Of a DNA stretch of 64,000 nucleotides, positions 17,752 through 26,075 are shown one piece after another; positions within the stretch are counted from its first letter, which is position 1; each line of letters begins with the position of its first letter. The notes under the pieces were generated by a model that made no database searches, was not told the origin of the DNA, and saw nothing but the letters and a program-made list of their open reading frames with translations. The stretch comes from Paraburkholderia terricola. Its GTDB lineage: Bacteria > Pseudomonadota > Gammaproteobacteria > Burkholderiales > Burkholderiaceae. Location: assembly GCF_900142195.1 (NCBI RefSeq), contig NZ_FRAB01000003.1, positions 1 through 64,000 on the forward strand, read 5' to 3'. The position numbers and the translations under genes are program-made.

Positions 17752-19875
17752 ATGACTTCACGAAAAAGAGTCACGCCGGCGCTACAGTCCGGCTCACCGG
17801 CGCGGGCGATCGCCACGGGCGTGGCGGCCGTTATCGTTCTGACCGCTTGCCACAGCGGTGACGACGACGTCAAGCCTCCGCAAGCCAACGTCTTGCCGAG
17901 CTTCATCAAGAGCGCGGTGAAAACCCAATCCTACGACGGCAACGCCGACGATCTGCTGACAGCGGGCCTCGGCAAGACCGGCCTCGCGTCGGCCACCGCG
18001 CCGGCCATCGCCAACCCGGCGCAGCCGAGCGCCGCCGAGCTGCGGCGGCTTGCGATCTGGTCGAACTATCGCGCGCTCGTCGACATGACGGCGAACGGCG
18101 GTTATGGACGCTTCTGGGGACCCAATGTCGACCTGAACGGCAACGACACGCTGGGCGAAGGCAAGATCGCCGGCAAGGAATACCTCGCATTCGCCGACGA
18201 CGGCAGCGGCAAGCAGAACGTCAGCATGCTCGTGCAGATACCGGCGAGCTTCAATGCGGATCAGCCGTGCATCGTCACGGCGACGTCATCCGGTTCGCGG
18301 GGCGTATACGGCGCGATTTCCGCGGCCGGCGAGTGGGGCCTCAAGCGCGGCTGCGCGGTGGCCTACACCGACAAGGGCGGCGGCAACGGCGCGCATGAAC
18401 TGTCGACCAACCGCGTCACCTTGATCGACGGCACGCTCGCGGACGCGGGCGCCGCGGGCAAGGCGAGCCTCTTCACGGCGAACCTCGGCAATGTCGATCT
18501 GGCCACGTTCAATAGCCAGTTCCCGAATCGCTATGCGTTCAAGCATGCGCATTCGCAGCAGAACCCGGAGCAGGACTGGGGCAAGAACACGCTGCAAGCC
18601 ATCCAGTTCGCCTATTGGGCGCTCAACGATTCGTATGGTCCGCTCAACGGCTCGGCGCACACGGTGCGTTATGCGAGCGGCAGCATCACGACTATCGCGG
18701 CGTCGGTGAGCAACGGCGGCGGCGCGTCGCTCGCGGCGGCCGAGCAGGATACGTCCGGCCTGATCACCGCGGTCGTGGTCGGCGAACCGCAGATCAACTT
18801 GCGGCTGCCCGCCTCGGTGTCGGTCACGCAGGGCGGCGCGCCGGTCGGGGCGATCGGCAAGCCGCTCGCCGACTACACCACGCTCGCCAACACCTTGCAG
18901 CCGTGCGCGGCGCTCGCGCCGGCCGCAACCGGCGCGCCCTATCTGAGCGCGCTGCCGCTGGCCACCACCAATGCCATTCGCACCGCGCGATGCGCGTCGC
19001 TGGCGAGCGCCGGCATCATCACCGGCGGCGACGTGGCGACCCAGGCGACCAACGCGCTCGCGCTGCTGCATCAGAACGGCTATCAGGCCGACTCCGATGT
19101 GCTGCAAGCGCCGATGTGGGATTCGCAAGCGGTGCCGGCCGTCGCCGTGACCTATGCGAACGCGTACGCGCGTTCGAGCGTCACGGACAACCTCTGCAAC
19201 TTCAGCTTAGGCACCACCAGTTCGACGGGTGCGGCCGGCGTGACGCCGGCGGTCTCGCCGATGCTCACGGTATTCGGCAACGGCAACGGCGTGCCGCCCA
19301 CCAACGGCGTCAATCTCGTCTTCAACGCGGGCGCGACGGGGGCCGCGGATCATCGGCTCGCGACCGCCGACGCCAGCTACGCCGGCGCGGCCTGCCTGCG
19401 TACGCTGTGGACCAACGGCACGTTGACCAACAGCGTGGAGGCGGTGCGCGTCAACGCCAATCTGCACGGCAAGCCCGCGATCATCGTGCAGGGTCGCGCC
19501 GATGCGCTCGTGCCGATCAACCACGCATCGCGTCCGTACCTCGGGCTCAATCAGTTGACCGAGGGCGGCGCAAGCAAGCTGTCGTTCTATGAAGTGACGA
19601 ACGCCCAGCATTTCGATGCGTTTCTCGGCGTGGCCGGCTTCGATACGCGCTTCGTGCCGCTGCACTACTACGACATTCAGGCGCTCAATCTGATGTGGAG
19701 TCATCTGAAGAGCGGCACGCCGCTGCCGCCGTCGCAGGTGATTCACACGGTGCCGCGCGGCGGCACCCCCGGCGCCGCGCCGCCGCTCACCACGGCCAAC
19801 TTGCCGGCGATCGCGGCCACCCCGGCCGCCAATGCGATCACGGTCGCCAATGGCGCGGTGAACGTGCCGAACTGA
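17752..19875 (+). CDS. D-(-)-3-hydroxybutyrate oligomer hydrolase, lipoprotein
   Basis: 707-residue member of the family that cleaves soluble 3-hydroxybutyrate oligomers to monomers, supplying carbon from polyhydroxybutyrate. A lipobox IVLTAC places the lipidated Cys at 33, so the enzyme is anchored in the cell envelope facing the periplasm or exterior. The likely nucleophile is S319 in SVSNGGGAS, matching the family pattern. The start MTSRKRVTP at 17752 follows GGAGACAGCAAAG. The C-terminal 35 residues are low-complexity Ala/Pro/Thr. It is monocistronic and divergent from paoABC. No depolymerase or phaCAB gene lies nearby. Confidence 0.9.
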   Translation: MTSRKRVTPALQSGSPARAIATGVAAVIVLTACHSGDDDVKPPQANVLPSFIKSAVKTQSYDGNADDLLTAGLGKTGLASATAPAIANPAQPSAAELRRLAIWSNYRALVDMTANGGYGRFWGPNVDLNGNDTLGEGKIAGKEYLAFADDGSGKQNVSMLVQIPASFNADQPCIVTATSSGSRGVYGAISAAGEWGLKRGCAVAYTDKGGGNGAHELSTNRVTLIDGTLADAGAAGKASLFTANLGNVDLATFNSQFPNRYAFKHAHSQQNPEQDWGKNTLQAIQFAYWALNDSYGPLNGSAHTVRYASGSITTIAASVSNGGGASLAAAEQDTSGLITAVVVGEPQINLRLPASVSVTQGGAPVGAIGKPLADYTTLANTLQPCAALAPAATGAPYLSALPLATTNAIRTARCASLASAGIITGGDVATQATNALALLHQNGYQADSDVLQAPMWDSQAVPAVAVTYANAYARSSVTDNLCNFSLGTTSSTGAAGVTPAVSPMLTVFGNGNGVPPTNGVNLVFNAGATGAADHRLATADASYAGAACLRTLWTNGTLTNSVEAVRVNANLHGKPAIIVQGRADALVPINHASRPYLGLNQLTEGGASKLSFYEVTNAQHFDAFLGVAGFDTRFVPLHYYDIQALNLMWSHLKSGTPLPPSQVIHTVPRGGTPGAAPPLTTANLPAIAATPAANAITVANGAVNVPN

Positions 19876-19883
19876 GTGGGCGA

Positions 19884-19922
19884 GGCCCGCGGCGCGCGCT
19901 TTCGGCGCGCGTGACGCGGGCC
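19884..19922 (+). terminator. Long imperfect hairpin after the oligomer hydrolase
   Basis: GGCCCGCG (19884-19891) pairs with CGCGGGCC, and the inner GCGCGC arms extend the stem around TTTCG. It begins 8 bases after the stop. No T-tract is visible, so termination strength is uncertain. Confidence 0.35.
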
Positions 19923-20009
19923 GCTCAGGTACGACCAGGCCCGACCAGGCACGGCCAGGAACAAGCGATGCTACCGCTGACGAGGTCAAGCGCGTTCAGA
20001 GGAGAGCGA

Positions 20010-20228
20010 ATGCAGTTCGACTACCGGCATTTCCACATCGACTGCCGCGCCCGCCATGCGGAAGACGGCTACTACTACGCGAGAGCCCGCATCACGCACG
20101 TTCCGCAAGATAACGGGCATTGCCGCTCGCACGATTCCGGCGACATCGACGCCTTTTCGAACGAAGCCGATGCCATTTCATGCGCGAAGTCATGGGCGAT
20201 GGAGTGGTGCGATACGGCGGCAGCCTAG
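20010..20228 (+). CDS. Small hypothetical protein (72 aa)
   Basis: 72-residue soluble protein beginning MQFDYRHFHIDCRARHAEDG, rich in His, Asp, Tyr and Trp and ending AMEWCDTAAA. AGAGGAGA directly upstream is a strong ribosome site and selects the ATG at 20010 rather than an upstream in-frame one at 19968. The residue pattern (alternating His and acidic with paired Cys) looks like a small conserved domain of the type common in Burkholderia, but I cannot name a function. It lies 24 bp before the exonuclease III-like gene and may be co-transcribed with it. Confidence 0.65.
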   Translation: MQFDYRHFHIDCRARHAEDGYYYARARITHVPQDNGHCRSHDSGDIDAFSNEADAISCAKSWAMEWCDTAAA

Positions 20229-20252
20229 ATCGCCTTGCAGGGAGAACACGCC

Positions 20253-21062
20253 GTGGCGAAGCTCCGAATTGCAACTTTCAACATCAACGGAATCCGTTCG
20301 CGCTTGCCGGCGCTATTGCAATGGCTCGAGCGCGAGGCACCCGACATCGTGTGCCTGCAGGAACTCAAGGCGCTCGACAGCGCGTTTCCCGTCGAGCCGC
20401 TGCGCGAAGCGGGCTATAGCGCCATCTGGCAAGGGCAGAGCGCATGGAACGGCGTGGCGATTCTGTCGAAGGGAGAGGCGCCGCATGAAAGCCGCCGCGG
20501 CCTGCCCGGTTTCGAGGAGGACACGCACAGCCGCTATCTGGAAGCGGCCGTGGGCGGCGTGCTGGTGTGCTGCCTGTATCTGCCGAACGGCAATCCGCAA
20601 CCGGGCCCCAAGTTCGACTACAAGCTCGCATGGTTCGACCATCTGATCGCGCATGCGGCGAAGCTGTTCAGGAGCGGCCATCCGGTGGTGCTGGCCGGCG
20701 ACTTCAACGTCGTGCCCACCGACGAGGACATCTACAATCCGCGTTCATGGCTGAAGGATGCACTGCTGCAACCGGAGAGCCGCGAGCGTTATCGGCGCCT
20801 GCTCGCGCAAGGCTGGACCGACTCGCTGCGAACGCATTTCGGCGACGAGCGCGTCTACACCTTCTGGGATTATTTCCGCCGTCATTGGGACACCAACTCC
20901 GGCTTGCGGATCGATCACATTCTGCTGAGCGCGGACCTCGCGCCGCGTTTGCGCGATGCGGGCGTCGACCGCTGGGTGCGCGGCGAGCCGCATGCGAGCG
21001 ATCATGCGCCGGCGTGGGTGGAACTGGAGATGGGCGCGGCGCGCCGCAGGAAAAACGGCTGA
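20253..21062 (+). CDS. xthA: Exonuclease III-type AP endonuclease
   Basis: 269-residue member of the exonuclease/endonuclease/phosphatase fold that cuts DNA at abasic sites and removes 3-prime blocks during base excision repair. Visible motifs are RIATFNINGIRSR (N-terminal Asn), CLQELKA (metal Glu, about 37), GDFNVVPT (catalytic Asp/Asn) and ASDHAP (catalytic His), plus RIDHIL. The reading frame can be opened with a TTG at 20235, but the GTG at 20253 is placed 9 bases after AGGGAG and gives the normal family N-terminus VAKLRIATFN. Many betaproteobacteria have two or more xth genes, so this may be one of several. Confidence 0.92.
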   Translation: MAKLRIATFNINGIRSRLPALLQWLEREAPDIVCLQELKALDSAFPVEPLREAGYSAIWQGQSAWNGVAILSKGEAPHESRRGLPGFEEDTHSRYLEAAVGGVLVCCLYLPNGNPQPGPKFDYKLAWFDHLIAHAAKLFRSGHPVVLAGDFNVVPTDEDIYNPRSWLKDALLQPESRERYRRLLAQGWTDSLRTHFGDERVYTFWDYFRRHWDTNSGLRIDHILLSADLAPRLRDAGVDRWVRGEPHASDHAPAWVELEMGAARRRKNG

Positions 21063-21131
21063 CCGGGCGATCGCTCACGGCGGACCGCCCGGCGTTCATC
21101 GAAGCCGCCGAATAGCGGCGAGACCAGGAGA

Positions 21132-21401
21132 CTAATAGTCGCGCCGCGAGCCGCCGTGCGACCACAGCGCGCCGGCCACGAAACCGGCGAGCGCGACCAC
21201 CGCGAGCGTGGTGAACGGGCTTTCAGCCGTGGTTTCGCGTAACAGACTGGTGGTATTCGCGCAAAGCTGCTGCGCCTTGCCGCTTAATTCGCGGGCCTTG
21301 CCCGCCATCTGCTCGCGTGTGTCGCCGAGCATCTCGCCGGCCGCGCCTTGAACCTTGCCCGCGGCTTCCTTCACCGCGCCTTGTGCTGAATTGGTGTCCA
21401 T
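21132..21401 (-). CDS. CsbD-like stress protein with C-terminal membrane anchor
   Basis: 89 residues. The N-terminal half (AQGAVKEAAGKVQGAAGEMLG) has the Ala/Gly/Lys helical pattern of CsbD-family stress proteins. The C-terminal part (FTTLAVVALAGFVAGALW, about 65-82, followed by HGGSRRDY) is a single membrane span with the Gly-spaced end seen in ElaB/YqjD/DUF883 ribosome-associated inner-membrane proteins. It is therefore either a CsbD/DUF883 hybrid or a divergent DUF883 member. GGGAGC lies 6 bases before the ATG at 21401. It faces xthA tail to tail and is on the same strand as motAB, downstream of motB. Function beyond stress association is unknown. Confidence 0.78.
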   Translation of the reverse strand: MDTNSAQGAVKEAAGKVQGAAGEMLGDTREQMAGKARELSGKAQQLCANTTSLLRETTAESPFTTLAVVALAGFVAGALWSHGGSRRDY

Positions 21402-21566
21402 ACGTTTGCTCCCGTTGTCATATTTACGTGTGAACTCGTCGCAATTGCAACGCCGCCACACCAAGGTTCGCGCAGGCCGCCCGGCAAAAAGGGCGGCTTA
21501 CGTCCACCGGACAGGGCGCAAGAAGCGCGCCCGAGGAGCCACGAACAACTGGACGCCGGCAAACGA

Positions 21567-22550
21567 CTACGGCGAGCGGCGGATAAAACTCACCGGCTGC
21601 AAGCGCCCGGCCACCGTGGGAATGGCTGAGCTCGCCGGCACGCTGTCGTCGATCGCGGTGCGTCCGCCGTCGTGGAAGAACGCCAGCTCCGCGGCCTTGT
21701 TCAGCACGAGGATGCTGATGCGCCGGTTAGTCGGTTCGTCCGTGACGCGGCTGTTCAGCGGCAGCACGTCCGCCAGCCCGCGCACCTGCAGCACCTTGTC
21801 CGCATGCATGCCGCCGGCCACCAGCGCGCGGCGCGCGGCGTTCGCGCGTTCGGACGACAACTCCCAGTTCGAATAGCCTTCCGGGCCCGCGGCGAACATC
21901 ACCGCGTCCGTATGGCCGGCAATCGAAACGCGGTTCTCCACGTCGTTGAGCGCCGCGCCGATCTGCGTGAGGATCGTCACCGCGTACGGTTGCAGCTTCG
22001 AACTGCCGGAGGGAAACATCGGCCGGTTCTGCGAATCGACGATCTCGATGCGCAGCCCTTCGTTCGTGATCGAAATGCGGATCTGGTCCTTGAACGACTT
22101 CAGCGTGGGGCTCTGCTCGATCAACGCGGTGAGCTTCGCCTTCAGTTGCTGCAGGCGGGCCGCGTCGGCGGGCGACACGGTCGGCGCGGCCGTGGCCGGC
22201 GGCTCGATCTGGCTTTTCTTGCCGTCGCCGGGCCGCGTATCGGAGACGTCGCGGCCGCCGCCTTGCACCACGCTGGGACGCGCCGCGGCCGTGCTGTCGT
22301 TGCCGCCGAGCATGGCCGACAGCGGGGTGTTGAAGTAATCCTCGATGCCCTGCTTGTCGTACTTCGACGTGGAGCCGAGCAGCCACATCAGCAGAAAGAA
22401 CGCCATCATCGCGGTGACGAAGTCGGCGTAGGCGATTTTCCATGCGCCGCCGTGATGCGCGCCGTGGTCGCCGCCTTTCTTCGAGCGGCGCACGATCACC
22501 GGGGCCGGCGTCTCGCCCTGCGAGCCGCGCGATTTTCTGTCGCTCATCAT
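21567..22550 (-). CDS. motB: Flagellar motor stator protein MotB
   Basis: 327-residue stator subunit that anchors the proton channel to peptidoglycan. The single N-terminal span is about 38-60 (IAYADFVTAMMAFFLLMWLL), with the essential proton-carrying Asp at 43. It is followed by the plug-like segment DKQGIEDYF and a C-terminal OmpA-like peptidoglycan-binding domain with VSIAGHTDAV and SSERANAARRAL. The cytoplasmic N-terminus is basic and His-rich (KKGGDHGAHHGG). The two start ATGs at 22550 and 22547 lie 10-13 bases downstream of the motA stop, with CGGAGC between. The absence of a polar residue cluster typical of PomB suggests proton rather than sodium coupling, which is inference. Confidence 0.95.
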   Translation of the reverse strand: MMSDRKSRGSQGETPAPVIVRRSKKGGDHGAHHGGAWKIAYADFVTAMMAFFLLMWLLGSTSKYDKQGIEDYFNTPLSAMLGGNDSTAAARPSVVQGGGRDVSDTRPGDGKKSQIEPPATAAPTVSPADAARLQQLKAKLTALIEQSPTLKSFKDQIRISITNEGLRIEIVDSQNRPMFPSGSSKLQPYAVTILTQIGAALNDVENRVSIAGHTDAVMFAAGPEGYSNWELSSERANAARRALVAGGMHADKVLQVRGLADVLPLNSRVTDEPTNRRISILVLNKAAELAFFHDGGRTAIDDSVPASSAIPTVAGRLQPVSFIRRSP

Positions 22551-22560
22551 GGCGCTCCGG

Positions 22561-23442
22561 TCAGGCCGAGGCCGACGCCGGCTTCGGCGTCTTGGTGGCG
22601 CGCACGGCGTCGTCGAGTTCCTGGAAGCTCGGACGGTCCGCGGTGAACAGCACCTTGCGGCCGAATTCGACGGCCACCGGCGGCGCGTAGCCCGAGAGCG
22701 ACGCGAGCAGCACGGCCTTCACGCACTGATACGGTTTGGCTTCCGCGCGGGCCTTCGCATTGAGCAGGTCGGCGAGCGGGCCGATGAAGCCATACGCGAG
22801 AAGAATGCCGAGAAACGTGCCGACCAATGCGCCGGCGATCATTTCGCCGAGCACGGCGGGCGGCGCGCCGACCGAACCCATCGTGTGAACCACGCCCATG
22901 ACCGCGGCGACGATGCCGAAGGCGGGCAGGCCGTCGGCCATTTTCTGGATCGCGTTGGCCGCGATCGACGCTTCCGCGTGATGCGTGGCCAGTTCCTCGT
23001 CGATCAGGTCCTGCACTTCGAGCACGTTGACGTTGCCGCCGGACATCATGCGCAGATAGTCGACGATGAAGTCGAGCAGATGATGGTCGCCGAGAATCTG
23101 CGGATACTTCTGGAAGATCACGCTTTCTTCCGGGGCGTTGACGTCGGCTTCGAGCGACATCATGCCCTCCTTGCGCGCCTTCTGAAGCAGTTCGTAGAGC
23201 AGCGCGATCAGTTCAAGGTATTTCGCCTTGGTATAGCCGCCGCCCTTGAAGCATGAAGGGATCGCCTTGAGGGTTTTCTTCAGCGTGGAAGTCGGATTGC
23301 TCACGACGAACGCACCGATCGCCGCGCCGAAAATGCAGAGCAATTCGAACGGCTGAATGAGCGCCGGCAAATGCCCGCCCACGCCTAGAAAACTGCCCAG
23401 GACGGACCCCAGCACGAGGATCCAGCCGATTGCGACGAACAT
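22561..23442 (-). CDS. motA: Flagellar motor stator protein MotA
   Basis: 293-residue, four-span stator subunit. It opens MFVAIGWILVLGSVLG after GGAGAG, which fixes the start at 23442; the frame upstream is non-coding. TM1-2 occupy about 1-50. The large cytoplasmic loop (about 60-165) carries the rotor-contacting charged residues. TM3-4 contain GLPAFGIVAAVMGVVHTMG and the LVGTFLGILLAYGFIGPLAD stretch. It pairs with motB in one transcript. In many Burkholderia motAB sits with flhDC and che genes, but no chemotaxis or flagellar gene adjoins it here, so this could be a second stator set or a rearranged locus. Confidence 0.95.
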   Translation of the reverse strand: MFVAIGWILVLGSVLGSFLGVGGHLPALIQPFELLCIFGAAIGAFVVSNPTSTLKKTLKAIPSCFKGGGYTKAKYLELIALLYELLQKARKEGMMSLEADVNAPEESVIFQKYPQILGDHHLLDFIVDYLRMMSGGNVNVLEVQDLIDEELATHHAEASIAANAIQKMADGLPAFGIVAAVMGVVHTMGSVGAPPAVLGEMIAGALVGTFLGILLAYGFIGPLADLLNAKARAEAKPYQCVKAVLLASLSGYAPPVAVEFGRKVLFTADRPSFQELDDAVRATKTPKPASASA

Positions 23443-23837
23443 ACTCTCTCCGTTTGACTTGGGCGACGCACGTCGAATGGCGCAGCCCTTTTTTCGAGGG
23501 CGGGCCGGTGCGTCGTAAGGTTCCGTATGTATTGGTAAACGGCGGGATTCGCGCCGGCTGAAGTGCGGGCGTGAACGAAAGAAGAAATTCGCCGGACGAT
23601 TGGCTTTTGAACCGGCTGCCGGTAATTTTGCCCGTGTGCTTTGCCCGTTGCGATGCCGTCGTTGCGGCTGCAACGTTGCCGCGGCAGGTCTGCTAGCATG
23701 ACAGGCAACGTTCAACGATGGCCGGTTCCGGCCGGTGTCCGCACTCGGGCGGCACACCGGTGAGTTGTCGAATAACAAAGGCCGGCAGCCATACACGGCC
23801 TGTGGCGATAAGGGGCTTACCCACAGAGGCAGGCAGC
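23443..23837. other. 395-bp divergent promoter region between motA and a beta-barrel gene
   Basis: No gene is supported here. An open frame from motA extends back through it but has no coding character and lies upstream of a clear ribosome site. I saw no strong sigma-28 element for motA. Confidence 0.5.
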
Positions 23838-24881
23838 ATGCGACATCTCAATCGCGCTGTTCACTGTAGGCGCGGGTTCGATGCAGCGCGCTCCATTGCC
23901 GGTTTCCTGCTGCTATCCACATCCACGGTCGGTCTCGCGCAGGAATTCTCGCTGTTCGGCGGCGGCTCGCGCGCGGGCAGCACCAACACCTACACCTGGG
24001 CGCTGAACTATCAGGAAGGCTTGGGGCGCTACTTCGCCGCCAGCTTCACATGGCTCAACGAAGGCCACATCCCCGGCCATCACCGCGACGGCCAGACCAT
24101 CCAGCTATGGGGGCGCATCCCCGTGGGCAGCCCGCGATTCGTGCTGCAGGCGGGCATCGGCCCCTACCGTTACTTCGATACGACCACCGCCGAGCAAGGC
24201 GGAAATTATGCCGACACGCACGGCTGGGGCGTCGTGTATAGCGTGCGCGCCGCGTACTACGCGTCGAACCGGTGGATCACGCAACTTCAGTTGAATCGCG
24301 TGCACGTGCAGCGCGGGCCGGACTCGGCCGGCGTGATGATGGGCGTCGGCTATCAGCTCGATGCGCCGGCCACGCCCGGTCCGCGCGAGAGGGCAAGCGA
24401 CGGGGCAAGCGACGGGGCAAGCGACAGCGCCCACCCGGTCACGCATAACGAAGTGGCCGTCTACCTGGGCCAAACCATCATCAACTCGAGCGATTCGCCG
24501 ACCGCGCTGGGCGGCGCGATCGAATACCGGCGCGGCCTCGCGAAGTATCTCGACGTGACGGTCGGCTATCTTCACGAAGGCAGCAGCCGGGAGACGCGCC
24601 GCGACGGCATGACGAGCCAGTTGTGGGCCACCCGCGCGTTCTTCGACGACAAGGTCACGCTGGCGGCCGGCCTCGGCGTGTACTACGCGATCAACGGCAA
24701 CGCGAACGAGCACAGCCTGGACTCGGGCTCGGGGGCCGGCACGTTCTCCGGCCTCGTGACGGTCGCGGGCGCGTATCGCCTGACCGATCACTGGGAGGCA
24801 CGGCTCGCCTGGAATCGCGTGCTGACCCGTTACGACCGCGACTCGGATGTGATTTTCGGCGGAGTGGGCTACCGTTGGTGA
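23838..24881 (+). CDS. Outer-membrane protein with two homologous beta-barrel halves
   Basis: 347 residues. A signal peptide ends about residue 33 (STSTVGLAQ). Two regions resemble each other: about 36-175 and about 202-347. The first has NYQEGLGRYFAASFTWLNEG, then RDGQTIQLWGR and AGIGPYRYFD; the second has EYRRGLAKYLDVTVGYLHEG, then RDGMTSQLWAT and AGLGVYYAI. Each half finishes like a closing strand (VMMGVGYQL and VIFGGVGYRW). Alternating aromatic and polar residues indicate antiparallel strands, about eight per half. The halves are joined by a low-complexity linker with ASDG repeats. The pattern recalls PagL/OmpW-size barrels, but I cannot see a PagL catalytic set with confidence. It is monocistronic and diverges from motA. 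Confidence 0.75.
   Translation: MRHLNRAVHCRRGFDAARSIAGFLLLSTSTVGLAQEFSLFGGGSRAGSTNTYTWALNYQEGLGRYFAASFTWLNEGHIPGHHRDGQTIQLWGRIPVGSPRFVLQAGIGPYRYFDTTTAEQGGNYADTHGWGVVYSVRAAYYASNRWITQLQLNRVHVQRGPDSAGVMMGVGYQLDAPATPGPRERASDGASDGASDSAHPVTHNEVAVYLGQTIINSSDSPTALGGAIEYRRGLAKYLDVTVGYLHEGSSRETRRDGMTSQLWATRAFFDDKVTLAAGLGVYYAINGNANEHSLDSGSGAGTFSGLVTVAGAYRLTDHWEARLAWNRVLTRYDRDSDVIFGGVGYRW
24391..24426 (+). repeat. Three 12-bp tandem repeats in the barrel linker
   Basis: Three copies of GGGCAAGCGACG (last base varied) encode ASDG-type tetrapeptides joining the two barrel halves. The unit length is a multiple of three, so copy-number changes would keep frame. Confidence 0.85.
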
Positions 24882-24969
24882 GGGCGTGGGAGCGAGGCGC
24901 GAGGCGTGGGCAGCGATTTTTCGAACCGCCGGTTGAGGGTCGAGCGGTTGAAGCCCGCGCGAGGCACGA

Positions 24970-25827
24970 TCAGCCGTCGATGCGTGCCTCACGCAATGTG
25001 ACGAAGCGCAGACCTTGCTTGCGGGCCGCGTCGATCACACGCGGCAGCACCGCGAGAATCAGCGGCTTGCCCTCGACGGTGAGCGCGGCGTTGCCGTCGT
25101 GCAGCAGCAGGATGTCGCGTGGCGCAAGACCGTCGATGAGCCGCCGCGTCACGACCTGCGGATCGCGCTCGCGCGTGTCGTAGCCGCGCCGCGTCCACGA
25201 GGCGAGCCGCAGATCGAGCTTGCGCAACACGGGTTCGAGAAAGATGTTGCGCAAGCCGGCCGGCGCGCGGAAGAACATCGGCCGCGCGCCGCCCAGTTCC
25301 TCCAGGGTGCGCTGCGCGGCGTCGATTTCACGTGTGAGCGCGCCCGGCAACGTCACCGAAAACGTGTGCACGTGAACCTGCGAATGGTTCTCCAGCGCAT
25401 GGCCGCGCGCGACGATCTCGCGCGTGAGTTCGGGATGGCGCCGCGCGTTCTCGCCGATGCAGAAGAACGTGGCGCGCACGCCGAACGTGTCGAGCAGATC
25501 GAGCACTTGCGGCGTGACGGCGGGATCGGGGCCGTCGTCGATGGTCAGCGCGATGGCGTCCGCGTTGCGCGCGGCGGCGGGCAGGCGCGTCCAGTTCGGG
25601 CCCAGCAGCGAAGTGCGCGGCAGCAAGCCGGCCACCGTGAAAATCGCGTGATTGACGAAGATCGCGGCGAGCCACCACGGCCACGCGGCAGGCGCGAGCA
25701 GCCATCCGGCCAGCACGAACACATGCCATGCGGCGGTGGCCGTGAGCATCGCGGGATAGCCGGTGTTCGGCCAGCGGCGCGGCGGCGTGGCCTCTCCGGC
25801 AGGCGGCGGTGTCGATAGGTCTTTCAT
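24970..25827 (-). CDS. Polysaccharide deacetylase (NodB/CE4 family)
   Basis: 285 residues with two N-terminal membrane spans (about 23-45 and 49-70) followed by a NodB homology domain. Motif 1 is LTIDDGPDPAV (catalytic and metal Asp), motif 2 is ENHSQVHVH (zinc His pair), motif 3 is MFFRAPAGLRN and the late motif is ILLLHDGN. It should remove N-acetyl from a chitin-like, peptidoglycan or exopolysaccharide substrate, with the domain on the outer face of the membrane. No synthesis genes lie nearby, so the substrate is open. The ATG at 25827 is preferred with AGGAAG upstream; a second ATG 30 bases earlier is possible. Confidence 0.88.
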   Translation of the reverse strand: MKDLSTPPPAGEATPPRRWPNTGYPAMLTATAAWHVFVLAGWLLAPAAWPWWLAAIFVNHAIFTVAGLLPRTSLLGPNWTRLPAAARNADAIALTIDDGPDPAVTPQVLDLLDTFGVRATFFCIGENARRHPELTREIVARGHALENHSQVHVHTFSVTLPGALTREIDAAQRTLEELGGARPMFFRAPAGLRNIFLEPVLRKLDLRLASWTRRGYDTRERDPQVVTRRLIDGLAPRDILLLHDGNAALTVEGKPLILAVLPRVIDAARKQGLRFVTLREARIDG

Positions 25828-26075
25828 GAAGCGTGCTTCCTGTCTTCCTTCTTCCATCCTCGGAAGGCCTTGAATCGCGCGCGTGACGCGCAACGGCGAA
25901 AGATACCATTGATGCGCCGTCCGATACGGGCGCGGACAGGAACGGCAAATAATGAAAGCATGCTGAAAGACGTTATGCTTCGCGACGGCCGCCGGGTTCG
26001 CGCTCGACGTCGACGGCGGCTCGTCCATGTCTATCCACTTGTGCTTATTCGCCGGTCCGTGCCGGTCATGCGTCC

